From: Marinomonas spartinae
GTDB taxonomy: Bacteria; Pseudomonadota; Gammaproteobacteria; Pseudomonadales; Marinomonadaceae
Assembly: GCF_900089775.1 (NCBI RefSeq)
Contig: NZ_FLOB01000003.1
Span: 186,001 to 250,000, forward strand
Direction: 5' to 3'
Length of the DNA stretch: 64,000 nt
The position numbers and the translations under genes are program-made. Shown in pieces: positions 36,101 through 46,133 of the stretch; position 1 is the stretch's first letter; each line of letters begins with the position of its first letter. The notes under the pieces are model-generated. The model had not been told where the DNA came from. It ran no database searches and saw nothing but the letters and a program-made list of their open reading frames with translations.

Positions 36101-37186
36101 ATGAAAAACATTGAATCGCTTGGCGATCTTTTTGAGATGGTAGGATGTGAGGCAAGCTTTTTTGATATTGGTCGCCGCATCACGAAAATCACACCACAAC
36201 AAGCCATCCAATTTGATAAAAAACAGCAGGCTTACCCATACCCATTCCGCCAACATGCTTGGCTCGCTTGCTTACTGAAAACGAAAGATACCAATAAAGC
36301 AAAGGCAGCAGACCATGCTGTTATCTGGTTTATCAAGCTACCATTAGACGAATCAGGCGCATTGAACTTGGGAACTCGTGACCATTTTATCAAAACCATC
36401 GTTGATAAAATATTACACAAAGGGGAAGAGGCAGGACTAGCAGAAGCGTTAGAAGATAGCCCCTATGCATTTAAACCAGACCAAGAACGAATGGCAAATT
36501 TCCACGCCATCTTAGCAAAACAACTCGGCACCCCCACCTCTCATTATTATGAAGGCGTCTTGGATTACGTCACGAATAGACTAAACGAAAGTCTAGCTGA
36601 TCAACAGGACGACTCATGGCAAGCTCTTGGCCTTCAAGGGATTGCTGAATTAGCCGTGCAAGTCGAGAGCACAACATACAGCCCCCTGATCAACAAGGCA
36701 CTGAAGCACGCTCCAAATCCTTTTGTTAGTGCACTTTGTCATTCTTTAGAACATCACAGGCTACCCGCAGATATTGAAAAAACGTTAATTGATAAATTAC
36801 TTGCTGAACAAAATCCACTGATGCAAGCAAGCTATATCCGAGCACTTTCCAATACACCACTGAACAACAACCTATTATTGCCGTTGTTTGCTATGTTAGG
36901 CAATTTAACAGAATGTTCCGATGAGCAAACTCATCCGATTACCGCATTAGCAGCAAAATGCCCTCATTGGCTAGCCAGTAACCCCCAACTATTAAGAATC
37001 ATCATGGAAAAACTAGCACATAGAGACGATGCTTTTATTGCCTTTAAACAAATTGCTATTGAGCTAAGCCAACACCCTGAAACACGACAACCACTTTGGG
37101 TCCTACTTAGACAAGAGCACATTAGCGCAACTATGGCACAAGCAGTAAGTCACCTATTTACCCAGGCACCCAATACTCTGCAGTAG
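36101..37186 (+). CDS. DUF3549 family protein
   Basis: 361 residues matching DUF3549. The N-terminal block LGDLFEMVGCEASFFDIGRRI and the following PFRQHAWLACLL are typical, and the rest is a helical repeat-like chain. It is cytosolic, with no membrane segment. Divergent from yqcC with 69 bp between the starts. Function unknown; the shared locus suggests a link with YqcC and DUF1853. Confidence 0.8.
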   Translation: MKNIESLGDLFEMVGCEASFFDIGRRITKITPQQAIQFDKKQQAYPYPFRQHAWLACLLKTKDTNKAKAADHAVIWFIKLPLDESGALNLGTRDHFIKTIVDKILHKGEEAGLAEALEDSPYAFKPDQERMANFHAILAKQLGTPTSHYYEGVLDYVTNRLNESLADQQDDSWQALGLQGIAELAVQVESTTYSPLINKALKHAPNPFVSALCHSLEHHRLPADIEKTLIDKLLAEQNPLMQASYIRALSNTPLNNNLLLPLFAMLGNLTECSDEQTHPITALAAKCPHWLASNPQLLRIIMEKLAHRDDAFIAFKQIAIELSQHPETRQPLWVLLRQEHISATMAQAVSHLFTQAPNTLQ

Positions 37187-37223
37187 ATAGCCTCACAATC
37201 TGGGCAATAGCACAATACCTAAT

Positions 37224-37260
37224 AAAAAAAACCAATCGTTTCGTGCGATTGGTTTTTTTC
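37224..37260 (+). terminator. Terminator of the DUF3549 gene
   Basis: ACCAATCG pairs with CGATTGGT around a 7-nt loop, extended by A and T runs, ending in seven T. It also reads as a terminator on the other strand. Confidence 0.85.
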
Positions 37261-37303
37261 TTGGCAATGAATGTACTCGACGATAAATCAAGCGCAGTGA
37301 AAA

Positions 37304-37564
37304 TTAATGTCGAGTATGTTTTCTATGCACAGGAGAGCGCATTTTTTTTCTGTGCTCGACAAACTCATCACTCAATTCATAGTCCCCTTGCGAGGTGTAT
37401 TTTAAGGCCCCACGGTTGACCAGTGCCTCCAGCGTTTTTGGCAACACCTTCTGACGCTTATCACCTTTTACAAAGAAAAACTGCTCTTCCATCTGCACGA
37501 TTTCAAAACCTGATTCCAAAAAACCGACGCATAAGTTTTGAGTTGGTGTTAGCTTAAGCTTCAT
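37304..37564 (-). CDS. Hypothetical protein, 86 residues
   Basis: Small basic protein. Helix-like start LTPTQNLCVGFLESG, a strand pair FEIVQMEEQFFFVKGDKRQ, then KTLEALVNRGALKY and a final YELSDEFVEHRKK resemble a winged helix. The C-terminus is rich in His and Arg. I recognise no family. It has its own terminator-bounded locus between the DUF3549 gene and purU. Confidence 0.6.
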   Translation of the reverse strand: MKLKLTPTQNLCVGFLESGFEIVQMEEQFFFVKGDKRQKVLPKTLEALVNRGALKYTSQGDYELSDEFVEHRKKMRSPVHRKHTRH

Positions 37565-37681
37565 AACGTTCCCCTCATAAGCTGTCTATTCTCGAACCAC
37601 TTGAACTTAACTATAGACAATATTTTACAGAACAAAAAGTGAACAACAATAAACTACATTTATCCTTGAGTGCTTATACAA

Positions 37682-37708
37682 AAAAAGAAGGCACTTGGCC
37701 TTCTTTTT
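37682..37708 (-). terminator. Terminator of purU
   Basis: AAAAAGAAGGC pairs perfectly with GCCTTCTTTTT around a 5-nt loop, 23 bases after the purU stop. On the minus strand it ends in a T run. Confidence 0.85.
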
Positions 37709-37730
37709 AAGGAACATCTAATAAATAGGA

Positions 37731-38588
37731 TTAGTCAGCAAACACAATGGTTTTATTACCATGCACTATCACTCGATCTTCCAAGTGGTATCGTAGACCT
37801 CGAGACAATACAAGCTTCTCAATATCTTTACCTAAGCGTACCATATCCGTTGCTGTATGACTGTGGCGAACACGAATTACATCTTGCTCAATAATTGGGC
37901 CAGCATCTAGATCTGCGGTGACATAATGGCAGGTTGCCCCAATCAGTTTCACGCCACGAACTGCCGCTTGATGATAAGGCTTCGCACCGATAAAAGAAGG
38001 TAAGAAACTATGATGGATATTGATGACTTTATGCTGATATTTCTGACACAAAAACTCAGGGAATATCTGCATATAACGCGCCAACACAATGGTATCAGCC
38101 TGTGCATCATCAATACATTTTTCAATCTGATGAAAGGCTGGCATCTTATCTTCTTTCGGCACGGAGATGTAGTGATAAGGAATGTTATACCATTCCACCA
38201 TAGAACGCAGCGATTCATGATTAGCAATCACCCCAACAATCTCACAATTCAACTCTCCAGTATGCCAACGATGCATAATATCGTTTAAACAGTGGGACTC
38301 TTTGGTGGCTAATAACATGACTTTAGGAAGTACTTCACTGTCTTTGACATACCATTTCATATCAAATTCTTCAGCGATCGGCGCAAATTGTTCGCGAAAG
38401 GTTGCCACATCAACCGACAAGGACTCCGCATCAATTTCGTGACGCATAAAAAACCATTTAGACTCTTGATCCGTATGGTGACTGGCTTCTGTTATCGACC
38501 CCTTACGTTCATTCAAGAACTGAGACACGGCCGCAACAATCCCGATACGATCGGGACAACTAATAACAAGACGAAATGTTTTTTTCAT
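37731..38588 (-). CDS. purU: Formyltetrahydrofolate deformylase
   Basis: 285 residues: N-terminal ACT domain (RLVISCPDRIGIVAAVSQFL) and formyltransferase-like catalytic domain. Catalytic HHSFLPSF His and downstream GATCHYVTADLDAGPII Asp are present. It hydrolyses 10-formyltetrahydrofolate to formate and tetrahydrofolate, supplying formate for purine synthesis and balancing one-carbon pools. Monocistronic with its own terminator. Confidence 0.95.
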   Translation of the reverse strand: MKKTFRLVISCPDRIGIVAAVSQFLNERKGSITEASHHTDQESKWFFMRHEIDAESLSVDVATFREQFAPIAEEFDMKWYVKDSEVLPKVMLLATKESHCLNDIMHRWHTGELNCEIVGVIANHESLRSMVEWYNIPYHYISVPKEDKMPAFHQIEKCIDDAQADTIVLARYMQIFPEFLCQKYQHKVINIHHSFLPSFIGAKPYHQAAVRGVKLIGATCHYVTADLDAGPIIEQDVIRVRHSHTATDMVRLGKDIEKLVLSRGLRYHLEDRVIVHGNKTIVFAD

Positions 38589-38690
38589 ACTAAAACTTAT
38601 AAAACCTTTAAATACACATCATTAGGGCTCGTTACAGCCCATCACTTTAATGGGCAAAATGATACCCCCTTTACCCATCGAAGGCACAGC

Positions 38691-40865
38691 TTAGCCTTCA
38701 GAACGATGACGAAGAATCCAACATTGATGAATTTTCGTATTTCGTTCGAAATCTGGGTCCATACTCAACTTGGTAATATTCTGCACAGAAAATTCCTCTT
38801 CAATATCCTTATCCAAGACAAAACGACGATAGTTATTTGAAAAAATCAACTCACCATCTTTCGATAAACGTGCCATTGATAAACGCAGTAATTCCCCATG
38901 ATCACGTTGAATATCTAGGATCTCAGACATTTTCTTCGAGTTAGAAAAAGTAGGGGGATCCATAAAAATTAAATCAAACTCATCTGTACTATGGCGCAGC
39001 CATTCTATGCAGTCGGCCCGTTCAACCTTATGATCACGTTCAGAGAATTCGTTTAGCTCGATATTACGCCGCGCCCACTCGGTATAAGTGTTAGACATGT
39101 CGACACTTAAACTACTGCGAGCCCCCCCTTCACCCGCATGGACTGAAGCCGATGCGGTATAGCAAAACAAATTCAAAAATCGTTTACCATTAGCGCGATC
39201 TTGTATCAATTTCCGTACAGGGCGATGATCCAAGAATAAACCCGTATCCAAATAATCTTTCAAGTTAACGATAAACTCACAACCGTACTCCTTGACGATT
39301 ATCTCATGATTAGACTGATCTAGCTTTTCATATTGCGCTTTGCCTGTTTGTTTTTGGCGGTGCTTGACGATCACATTAGCTTCAGCAATATTGAGCGCCG
39401 TTGGAATAGACGACACCACTTCAAACAATCGCTGCTTCGCTTTTTCCGGGTCAACACTTTTGGGCGCTTTATACTCTTGAACATGTGCCCAGTCCTGATA
39501 AACATCAATGGCAACCGCATACTCAGGCATATCGGCATCGTAAACTCGGTAACACTCAATGTTGTTCTTTTCGACCCATTTTTTCAATTTCTTGGCATTC
39601 TTCTGCAAACGGTTGGCAAACATTTGAGCACCAGGGGTCATAATAGATTGAGCCACGGCATCTTCTTTAATATGACCGTCCAACAACGGGAATCGATAGG
39701 CACGGCACTCTAAACCACCATTGATCACTCGGGTACTTTTCTCAGGACGAACCGGAATCTGACGGGCTAAATGTTCGTTGCTGGTTAGCATCATAAACTG
39801 CCAACCACGCACATGCGTTACAACCCATTCCCCCAATTGGCGATACAAAGCAATTAACGCCATTTCATCTCCCAAACGCTCACCGTAAGGAGGGTTACAA
39901 ATCACTAATCCAGGCTTTTCTTGGTCAATGACAAAATCATGCTGCTGGAAAGACGCCATGGACACATCAATCACGCCCACCAGCCCAGCACGCTTAATGT
40001 TCTCCCGGGACGCGGCAATAGCACGTTGCTCTCGATCCGTACCTTGGAAACGAATACCTAACTCAGCCGGATCTTTCTTGCGGTTTTTGGCAAAATCCAT
40101 CAGTTGCTGCCATAAACGATGATCGTGCTGCTTCCAACCTTTGAACCCCCAGTAGCCTCGGCGTAAACCGGGCGCCATATCGAGTGACATCATCGCCGCT
40201 TCGACTAAGAAGGTTCCAGACCCACACATGGGATCAATCAGCTGTGTTAAGCCACAATCACGGTTCCAACCCGCTCGGAGCAGCAATCCTGCGGCAAGAT
40301 TTTCTTTAAGCGGCGCCATAGAGCCTTGTTGACGATAACCACGACGGTGCATGCTGTCACCCGACAGATCGATACTCACGGTCACAATATCACGCTTAAT
40401 ACGAATGGAAATTCGCACATCCGGTTGTACCTTTTCCACATTAGGACGCTCGCCGGAAAGTGCCACAAAGTAATCAGCAATCGCATCTTTCGCACGGACC
40501 GAGCCAAATTGCGTATTACGAATATGATGGTTTGTTCCATGACAATCAATGGCAATGGTATTCGCTGCCGTCATATGATCAGACCACACAATAGCCTTTA
40601 CACCTTCATAAAGGTCATCGGCTGACTCCATCTTAAAGTTGGCAACTGGCAACATAACCCTAGTCGCAACTCGAGACCAAAGACAGGCCTTGTACATACC
40701 TTCTAAATCGGTCGTTAATTTTACCTGCGCCTCACCTAAACGAGTATCCATTAGGCCTTCGCTGTGCAACTCTTGTTCAAGCACATTCTCTAATCCTAGT
40801 GGGCAGGTAATCTCTAAGTGATACATCTGACCAACTGTATCCACTGTTTCTACTGGTGTGTTCAT
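38691..40865 (-). CDS. rlmL: Bifunctional 23S rRNA m2G2445/m7G2069 methyltransferase
   Basis: 724 residues, as in E. coli RlmKL. Order: THUMP domain (residues 50-160), RlmL methyltransferase with DPMCGSGTFLVEAA and NPPYGERLG, then RlmK methyltransferase with NLFCYTASASVHAG and DPPTFSNSKK. It modifies two guanines of 23S rRNA helix 74 and has unwinding activity in E. coli. Divergent from rmf. Confidence 0.95.
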   Translation of the reverse strand: MNTPVETVDTVGQMYHLEITCPLGLENVLEQELHSEGLMDTRLGEAQVKLTTDLEGMYKACLWSRVATRVMLPVANFKMESADDLYEGVKAIVWSDHMTAANTIAIDCHGTNHHIRNTQFGSVRAKDAIADYFVALSGERPNVEKVQPDVRISIRIKRDIVTVSIDLSGDSMHRRGYRQQGSMAPLKENLAAGLLLRAGWNRDCGLTQLIDPMCGSGTFLVEAAMMSLDMAPGLRRGYWGFKGWKQHDHRLWQQLMDFAKNRKKDPAELGIRFQGTDREQRAIAASRENIKRAGLVGVIDVSMASFQQHDFVIDQEKPGLVICNPPYGERLGDEMALIALYRQLGEWVVTHVRGWQFMMLTSNEHLARQIPVRPEKSTRVINGGLECRAYRFPLLDGHIKEDAVAQSIMTPGAQMFANRLQKNAKKLKKWVEKNNIECYRVYDADMPEYAVAIDVYQDWAHVQEYKAPKSVDPEKAKQRLFEVVSSIPTALNIAEANVIVKHRQKQTGKAQYEKLDQSNHEIIVKEYGCEFIVNLKDYLDTGLFLDHRPVRKLIQDRANGKRFLNLFCYTASASVHAGEGGARSSLSVDMSNTYTEWARRNIELNEFSERDHKVERADCIEWLRHSTDEFDLIFMDPPTFSNSKKMSEILDIQRDHGELLRLSMARLSKDGELIFSNNYRRFVLDKDIEEEFSVQNITKLSMDPDFERNTKIHQCWILRHRSEG

Positions 40866-40982
40866 TTTTAATTACTTTTTTAAACGTTCTATAAATGTGT
40901 TAGAGCAAAGAGTTTTTAGACAATCCATCAGTTCTCGACTAATTTCAAAGTTCAACATGGAACAGAATAAGAGGAAAAACTA

Positions 40983-41192
40983 ATGAAGAAGCAAAAAAGA
41001 GATCTTCATCATCGCGCTTACATCCGTGGCTACCGCGCAGGGATGGCAGGCAAAACAAAAGGCCTTTCAATGCAATACCATGAAAATACCCGCCCGCATT
41101 GGCTCGCTGGATGGCGCGAAGGACGTGAAGATATGTGGAATGGCTTAACACCCGTCGAAGGCACCCACAAAACATTCAGCATGGTTCATTAA
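40983..41192 (+). CDS. rmf: Ribosome modulation factor
   Basis: Basic 69-residue protein matching RMF: MKKQKRDLHHRAYIRGYRAG near the start and RPHWLAGWREGREDMWNG in the middle. It dimerises 70S ribosomes to 100S in stationary phase. AGAGGAAA precedes the ATG. Divergent from rlmL; terminator follows. Confidence 0.93.
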   Translation: MKKQKRDLHHRAYIRGYRAGMAGKTKGLSMQYHENTRPHWLAGWREGREDMWNGLTPVEGTHKTFSMVH

Positions 41193-41246
41193 TTTTCCCG
41201 CTATTCTGATGTCGTATCACGATGAGCGAATCAGAAAAACTCTTAT

Positions 41247-41278
41247 AAAAAGCAGGCGGGACTATCCCGCCTGCTTTT
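41247..41278 (+). terminator. Terminator of rmf
   Basis: AAAAGCAGGCGGG pairs perfectly with CCCGCCTGCTTTT around a 5-nt loop. The A and T arms make it usable on both strands, but pyrD ends 56 bases further on. Confidence 0.88.
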
Positions 41279-41333
41279 GTAACTCTACTTATATCAAAGG
41301 TGTTTATCCGCCATAATGAGCGAACAACACTCT

Positions 41334-42374
41334 CTATTTATCTAATCGTAACTCTCGGTAGTATGCATCCGTACTGGCGACCACCTCTTTAATTAACTCA
41401 GGCCCTTGATAAATGAATGCGGAGTAGATCTGCACGAGTTGAGCCCCTGCTTGAAGCTTCTCTATTGCATCATCACCACTTGAAATTCCCCCTACACCAA
41501 TAATAGGTAAGGCGCCTTTAAGGCGCTCCGCCAAAACATGGACCACATGAGTAGAAGCCTCACGAACAGGGACACCGCTTAAACCGCCCGCTTCATTTGC
41601 GAATCGATGACCTTGAACCGCATCACGAGATAAAGTGGTATTGGTTGCTATAATGCCGTCCACGCCCTGCTCTACTAGAGTATCCGCCACCAACTTAATC
41701 TCATCATCTGTCATATCTGGGGCAATTTTCACTGCCAAAGGAACGCGTTTGCCATGTTGATCTTGATAACGGTCTCTAGCCCGAACCAGTGGGTTAATTA
41801 ATTGTGCCAAACTGTCACCAAATTGCAGGCTACGCAGCCCAGGCGTATTCGGCGAGCTGATATTGGCTGTAATGTAATCGGCATAAGGCACCACCTGCTC
41901 AAAACAAGTCAAATAATCTGCTGCTGCCTCTTCTACTGACGTGGTTAAGTTTTTACCAATATTCACCCCAAGAACGCCTGGGTAACGATGAGACTTAATT
42001 CGCGCAACCATATGGTCAACACCTTTATTATTAAATCCCATACGATTAATAATGGCGTCGTATTCAGGTAAACGAAACAGGCGTGGTTTGGGATTTCCAG
42101 ACTGACCTTTTGGCGTCACCGTGCCCACTTCAACAAAACCAAAACCCAATGCACCAAGTGCTTCAAACGCATCGGCATTTTTATCTAATCCAGCGGCTAA
42201 CCCTACCGCATTCGGGAAACGCAACCCCATTACATCAACGGGCTGAGAAGAAGGCAAACCATCAAAAAACCTCGTTAGCCCCAACCGACTACTCGCCGTC
42301 AAAAGATCCAATGATAATTCATGAGACACTTCAGGATCTAATTTGAAAAGTAGTGCTCGAGCAAGGTGATACAT
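41334..42374 (-). CDS. pyrD: Dihydroorotate dehydrogenase (quinone)
   Basis: Class 2 enzyme of 346 residues with the N-terminal membrane-associating helix and FMN barrel. [25 protein letters not shown] and the catalytic Ser region [10 protein letters not shown] are present. It oxidises dihydroorotate to orotate and reduces quinone at the membrane, in pyrimidine synthesis. I chose the ATG at 42374, with AGGAG 8 nt upstream, over a TTG two codons earlier. It lies 40 bp after the DUF2835 gene. Confidence 0.95.
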   Translation of the reverse strand: MYHLARALLFKLDPEVSHELSLDLLTASSRLGLTRFFDGLPSSQPVDVMGLRFPNAVGLAAGLDKNADAFEALGALGFGFVEVGTVTPKGQSGNPKPRLFRLPEYDAIINRMGFNNKGVDHMVARIKSHRYPGVLGVNIGKNLTTSVEEAAADYLTCFEQVVPYADYITANISSPNTPGLRSLQFGDSLAQLINPLVRARDRYQDQHGKRVPLAVKIAPDMTDDEIKLVADTLVEQGVDGIIATNTTLSRDAVQGHRFANEAGGLSGVPVREASTHVVHVLAERLKGALPIIGVGGISSGDDAIEKLQAGAQLVQIYSAFIYQGPELIKEVVASTDAYYRELRLDK

Positions 42375-42414
42375 AGACAAGGCTCCTAACCGTGTTAAGT
42401 ATAAAATGGGCGTA

Positions 42415-42636
42415 CTAACGTATTCGCGTTATCGCCACTAACTTATGTTTATCATCAAATTCTACGTCAAAAATTCCATCAATGCCTCCATGGGTAACAA
42501 AGCGCCGAAAAGCAGATAGAGGCAACTGAACTTTACGCCCATCTAGACTGTATGCCACAACGTTTTTGGCTTGCCCTGAATACAAAGTCTGGTATTGTGA
42601 TGCACTCAGTGTCACTTCTACGACAATTTTTGCCAA
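42415..42636 (-). CDS. DUF2835 family protein
   Basis: 73-residue beta-rich protein, often found next to pyrD in gammaproteobacteria. The stretch [21 protein letters not shown] and the [16 protein letters not shown] end are typical. Small, PilZ-like in appearance; unproven. Upstream of pyrD on the same strand and probably co-transcribed. Confidence 0.83.
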   Translation of the reverse strand: MAKIVVEVTLSASQYQTLYSGQAKNVVAYSLDGRKVQLPLSAFRRFVTHGGIDGIFDVEFDDKHKLVAITRIR

Positions 42637-42765
42637 TTTTCTTTCCTATGCTTACGCGACTCTTACAACTAACGCCTTGTATGTAAAGTTTTGAATCCGA
42701 TAAGATGGTACGCATTATATTGTGTTGACACCTTTTTTGACAGATGCATGAGGTCCTTAGCTTCG

Positions 42766-43734
42766 ATGGAATCAGTAATTGAAAGATTAAAAGATCACCT
42801 TAATCACGCCGTTATCGGCCAGCCTGACTTAACCCAAGAGCTACTGATTGCACTCATTGCAAACGGCCATGTATTGCTTGAAGGGCCACCGGGTATCGCC
42901 AAAACCACCGCAGCTAAAGCCCTTGCAGGCGCCATTGACTGTCGTTTTCAACGCATCCAGTTCACCCCGGACCTCTTACCTGGCGATGTCACAGGCTCAG
43001 ATATTTATCAGCAGGAAACGGGGCAATTTACATTTGTTGCTGGCCCTATCATGAATGAAGTCGTCCTAGCCGATGAAATCAACCGAGCCCCTGCAAAAGT
43101 ACAATCCGCCTTACTTGAAGCCATGGGAGAGAACCAAGTCACAGTTGGCAACCACAGCTACCAACTACCTCCTCTGTTCTTTGTGATAGCCACACAAAAC
43201 CCCATTGAACAAGAGGGAACCTACCCTCTACCAGAAGCTCAACTTGACCGCTTCCTACTAAAAATAAAGTTAGGTTATCCCAGCACAGAAAGCGAATTAG
43301 AAGTACTTCGACTCGTCCGTCAGCAAGATCAACACAAAACACTTGCCGCGACTACTGCCGCTATTTGTACACCGACAGACATCCTAGCATTACAACAACA
43401 AGCCTTGTCACTTTACATGTCGGAATCCGTCGAACATTATATTGTACAACTGGTTATGGCGACTCGCCATCCTGAGCACTACCTAGGGCTGAGTCCAAAC
43501 GGCGAAAGTTTAATTGACTATGGTGCAAGCCCACGCGCCACTCTCGCATTAGATCGTTGTGCTCGAGCAAACGCCTTACTAAATGGTCGTGACTTTGTCA
43601 CACCCGACGATGTAAGAGTAGTCGCCTTGCCCGTTCTACGTCACCGTGTTATCACGTCATTTGAGGCACAGGCAAGCGGTATTTCAACGGACGAATTACT
43701 CACACGGTTAATTAACCATGTACCTGCTTTATAA
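42766..43734 (+). CDS. MoxR-family AAA+ ATPase
   Basis: 322 residues from the ATG at 42766. Walker A GPPGIAKTT, Walker B VVLADEINRAP and sensor ATQNPIEQEGTYPLPEAQLDRF are typical of MoxR. Start choice: the longer frame at 42691 adds 25 residues outside the conserved domain and overlaps the divergent promoter. First gene of a six-gene Bat-type operon; MoxR ATPases work as chaperones for the VWA partners. An in-frame ATG six codons upstream is also possible. Confidence 0.9.
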   Translation: MESVIERLKDHLNHAVIGQPDLTQELLIALIANGHVLLEGPPGIAKTTAAKALAGAIDCRFQRIQFTPDLLPGDVTGSDIYQQETGQFTFVAGPIMNEVVLADEINRAPAKVQSALLEAMGENQVTVGNHSYQLPPLFFVIATQNPIEQEGTYPLPEAQLDRFLLKIKLGYPSTESELEVLRLVRQQDQHKTLAATTAAICTPTDILALQQQALSLYMSESVEHYIVQLVMATRHPEHYLGLSPNGESLIDYGASPRATLALDRCARANALLNGRDFVTPDDVRVVALPVLRHRVITSFEAQASGISTDELLTRLINHVPAL

Positions 43735-43742
43735 GCCTTACC

Positions 43743-44651
43743 ATGAACCCACTATTATCACCTGATTCACCAGAACTTGCAGAAACAGATTTTGCGCTAT
43801 TAGCCCATTATGCAAAACACCTAGGGCGCGCCAACAAAGCAACACGCTTTACGCTTAAGAACGGTGAACGCCGCTCTAATCAAAAAGGGCACGGCATGGA
43901 AATGCTGGAACTGCGGCAATATCAGCCTAGCGATGATTTAAGACACATCGACTGGCGCGTCACCGCTCGAACAGGTCACGCACACACCCGCGTCTATAGT
44001 CAGGAAAATGATCATCAACGTTTATTATTTTTAGGATTATCGCAGACGGCGTATTTTAGCACTCGCCATACATTTATTTCGACTCGGTTGAGCCAACTAG
44101 CTGGTATTATTGCTTGGCGTAGTGAACAACAAGGCGACAAACTGTCTTATCGCTTTGTATTTGGCAACGAAAGCCACGAACAAAACAACAAACAATCCAT
44201 TCACCAGCTACTCTCACACTTGACCACTGCCACCCAAGTCAAAAACCGCCAACATGAACCAAGTACTGCTTGCTGGCATCGCTCGGCCATCACCAACAAG
44301 GCTCACAATAGAGATGTCATTATTTTAACAGACAAGCAAAGCTGGAGCGAACAAGAGCAGCTCTCTTTGTGGCAATTAGCCAAACATAATCGAGTCCATT
44401 GGGTACAAGTTTTCGATTATCATGCGTTTGAACTGCCTCCGGGGGAATACCGCTTTGCCGATGCCAATGGCTCCAAAACCCTTCAAGTAACAAAAAAAAG
44501 CACCGAACAAGCCAAAAAAGACTTCTTCGAAGACAATGCTAGATTGCGAAAAAAACTGGCCACCATAGGTATTCATCATCAACTGTTTGATATTAACGAA
44601 TCCCCTGAAAAAATTGCTAAATACCTGCTTGATCAAGGAGCATTGCGCTAA
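43743..44651 (+). CDS. DUF58 domain protein
   Basis: 302 residues of the DUF58 family with a degenerate VWA fold. The signature EMLELRQYQPSDDLRHIDWRV is present at about residue 53. DUF58 proteins are standard partners of MoxR ATPases. 8 bp after the MoxR gene; its stop overlaps the start of the next gene (TAATG). Confidence 0.88.
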   Translation: MNPLLSPDSPELAETDFALLAHYAKHLGRANKATRFTLKNGERRSNQKGHGMEMLELRQYQPSDDLRHIDWRVTARTGHAHTRVYSQENDHQRLLFLGLSQTAYFSTRHTFISTRLSQLAGIIAWRSEQQGDKLSYRFVFGNESHEQNNKQSIHQLLSHLTTATQVKNRQHEPSTACWHRSAITNKAHNRDVIILTDKQSWSEQEQLSLWQLAKHNRVHWVQVFDYHAFELPPGEYRFADANGSKTLQVTKKSTEQAKKDFFEDNARLRKKLATIGIHHQLFDINESPEKIAKYLLDQGALR

Positions 44652-45127
44652 TGACACCGACAAGCACCCCCCTCGAGCTACCCCATAAAGGATACTTACT
44701 GCCCGAAGCCATCCCCATGTGGCCACCTGCATGGTGGACGTGGCTAGTGGTTGCTTTCGTGGTTATCGCCCTCTTCAGCCTTATTTTACTGTTATATAAA
44801 AGACGCAATAAGCGTAAATATCGTCGCGAAGCCCTAGTGGCACTCAAAAATAATAGAGATAATTTGAGCGATAAAGAGCTCATTATTACCTGCCATGAGC
44901 TAATTCGTCGCTGTCTAATAAGTGAAAACAAAATCAGCCAAGCAGCTCTCCCTTCACACGCTTTGATAGCACAATTAGACAGTGCCCTACCTAAAAAACG
45001 ACGTTTTGATCAACTGGGAGACGATTTCATTAACGGTCAGTATCGTGCTGATGTGTCGTTAGCAGCTGAACAAAAAACAACCATGATCCGTTTAACTTGT
45101 TATTGGATAAGGAAGCACCGTGTTTGA
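44651..45127 (+). CDS. DUF4381 domain membrane protein
   Basis: 158 residues with one transmembrane helix near 29-52, a basic cytoplasmic segment after it, and a helical C-terminus. The PIPMWPPAWWTWLV-type start before the helix (here IPMWPPAWWTW) is characteristic of DUF4381 in Bat clusters. AAGGAG lies upstream. Overlaps both neighbours, which indicates translational coupling. Function unknown beyond membership in the cluster. Confidence 0.85.
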   Translation: MTPTSTPLELPHKGYLLPEAIPMWPPAWWTWLVVAFVVIALFSLILLLYKRRNKRKYRREALVALKNNRDNLSDKELIITCHELIRRCLISENKISQAALPSHALIAQLDSALPKKRRFDQLGDDFINGQYRADVSLAAEQKTTMIRLTCYWIRKHRV

Positions 45128-46133
45128 ATTGACTTGGCCCTGGTTTCTTTGCCTTCTTCCTGTCCCAGTTTTATTTCATTTTTTGCCCACAGTGGCTAGG
45201 AAAGATCAGTCTATTTGGTTTCCAAATGCGCAATATCTACAAAACCATGAAGAAAAGCGCCCCAGTAAACATGCCATTCGCTTGCCATTAATATTTTTAT
45301 TACTCGCATGGATCTGTCTTGTAGTTGGCATTGCTAGGCCCGTATGGCGCGGCGCCCCTACCCAAGTAATACCATCTGGAAGAGATATCATGATTGCCCT
45401 GGATCTATCGGGCAGTATGCAAGTTAAAGACATGAAGCTAAACAACCAACCTGTAGACAGATTAACGGCTGAAAAATGGGTGCTATCTAACTTTATCAAA
45501 AAACGCCGTGGTGACCGTATTGGGTTAATCGTCTTTGGCACTAAAGCCTACTTAGAAGCACCTTTTAGCTTCGACACAAAAACCATTAACCAGTTAGTAC
45601 AGGAAACTCAAATTGGCTTTGCTGGACAACAAACAGCCATAGGCGATGCCATAGGTTTGGCTATTCAACGTATGGAAAACAAACCGGATGACAAAAAAGT
45701 CCTCATCCTTATGACAGATGGTGCCAACACCGCCGGACAAGTCAACCCAGAACAAGCGGCTGACTTCGCTGCGTCACAACATCTAAAAATCTATACGATC
45801 GGCATCGGTGCCGATCGTATGGTCGTACAAGGTTTCTTCGGACCACAAACCATCAACCCATCCAGCGACCTAGATGAAAAACTATTGAAAAGCATTGCTC
45901 ATAAAACGGGTGGCCAGTTTTTCCGAGCCAGAAACACCCAAGATTTAAAACGTATCTACGCGGATATCAATAAGCTTGAACCAACGAAAGCGCAACCCAT
46001 CTGGCAGCGCCCCATTACCAGCTATTTTCACTGGCTAGGTCTGGCATCGCTCGTCTTTTTTGCCCTGACTCTGCTCACTAGCGGCAAACTTTCCCTCAGC
46101 CGATTTAAGTCCAGCATGAGGAAACGTCCATGA
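45120..46133 (+). CDS. VWA-domain membrane protein (BatA-like)
   Basis: 337 residues: an N-terminal helix pair, a VWA domain with the metal-dependent MIDAS motif DLSGSMQ near residue 95, and a C-terminal helix near 306-326. A GTG start with AAGGAAG upstream overlaps the preceding gene by 8 bp, and its stop overlaps the next start (ATGA). Bat proteins are thought to work at the inner membrane in stress or oxygen tolerance; the real role in gammaproteobacteria is unsettled. Confidence 0.88.
   Translation: MFELTWPWFLCLLPVPVLFHFLPTVARKDQSIWFPNAQYLQNHEEKRPSKHAIRLPLIFLLLAWICLVVGIARPVWRGAPTQVIPSGRDIMIALDLSGSMQVKDMKLNNQPVDRLTAEKWVLSNFIKKRRGDRIGLIVFGTKAYLEAPFSFDTKTINQLVQETQIGFAGQQTAIGDAIGLAIQRMENKPDDKKVLILMTDGANTAGQVNPEQAADFAASQHLKIYTIGIGADRMVVQGFFGPQTINPSSDLDEKLLKSIAHKTGGQFFRARNTQDLKRIYADINKLEPTKAQPIWQRPITSYFHWLGLASLVFFALTLLTSGKLSLSRFKSSMRKRP

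Noticed and set aside
36032..36256. N-terminal extension of YqcC by 75 residues
   Set aside because: It would overlap the divergent DUF3549 gene, lacks a ribosome site and goes beyond the length of known YqcC proteins; a TTG at 36031 with AGGAGA fits better.
38637..38655. GCCCAT/ATGGGC stem after rlmL
   Set aside because: Short stem with no T run on either strand; not enough to call a terminator.
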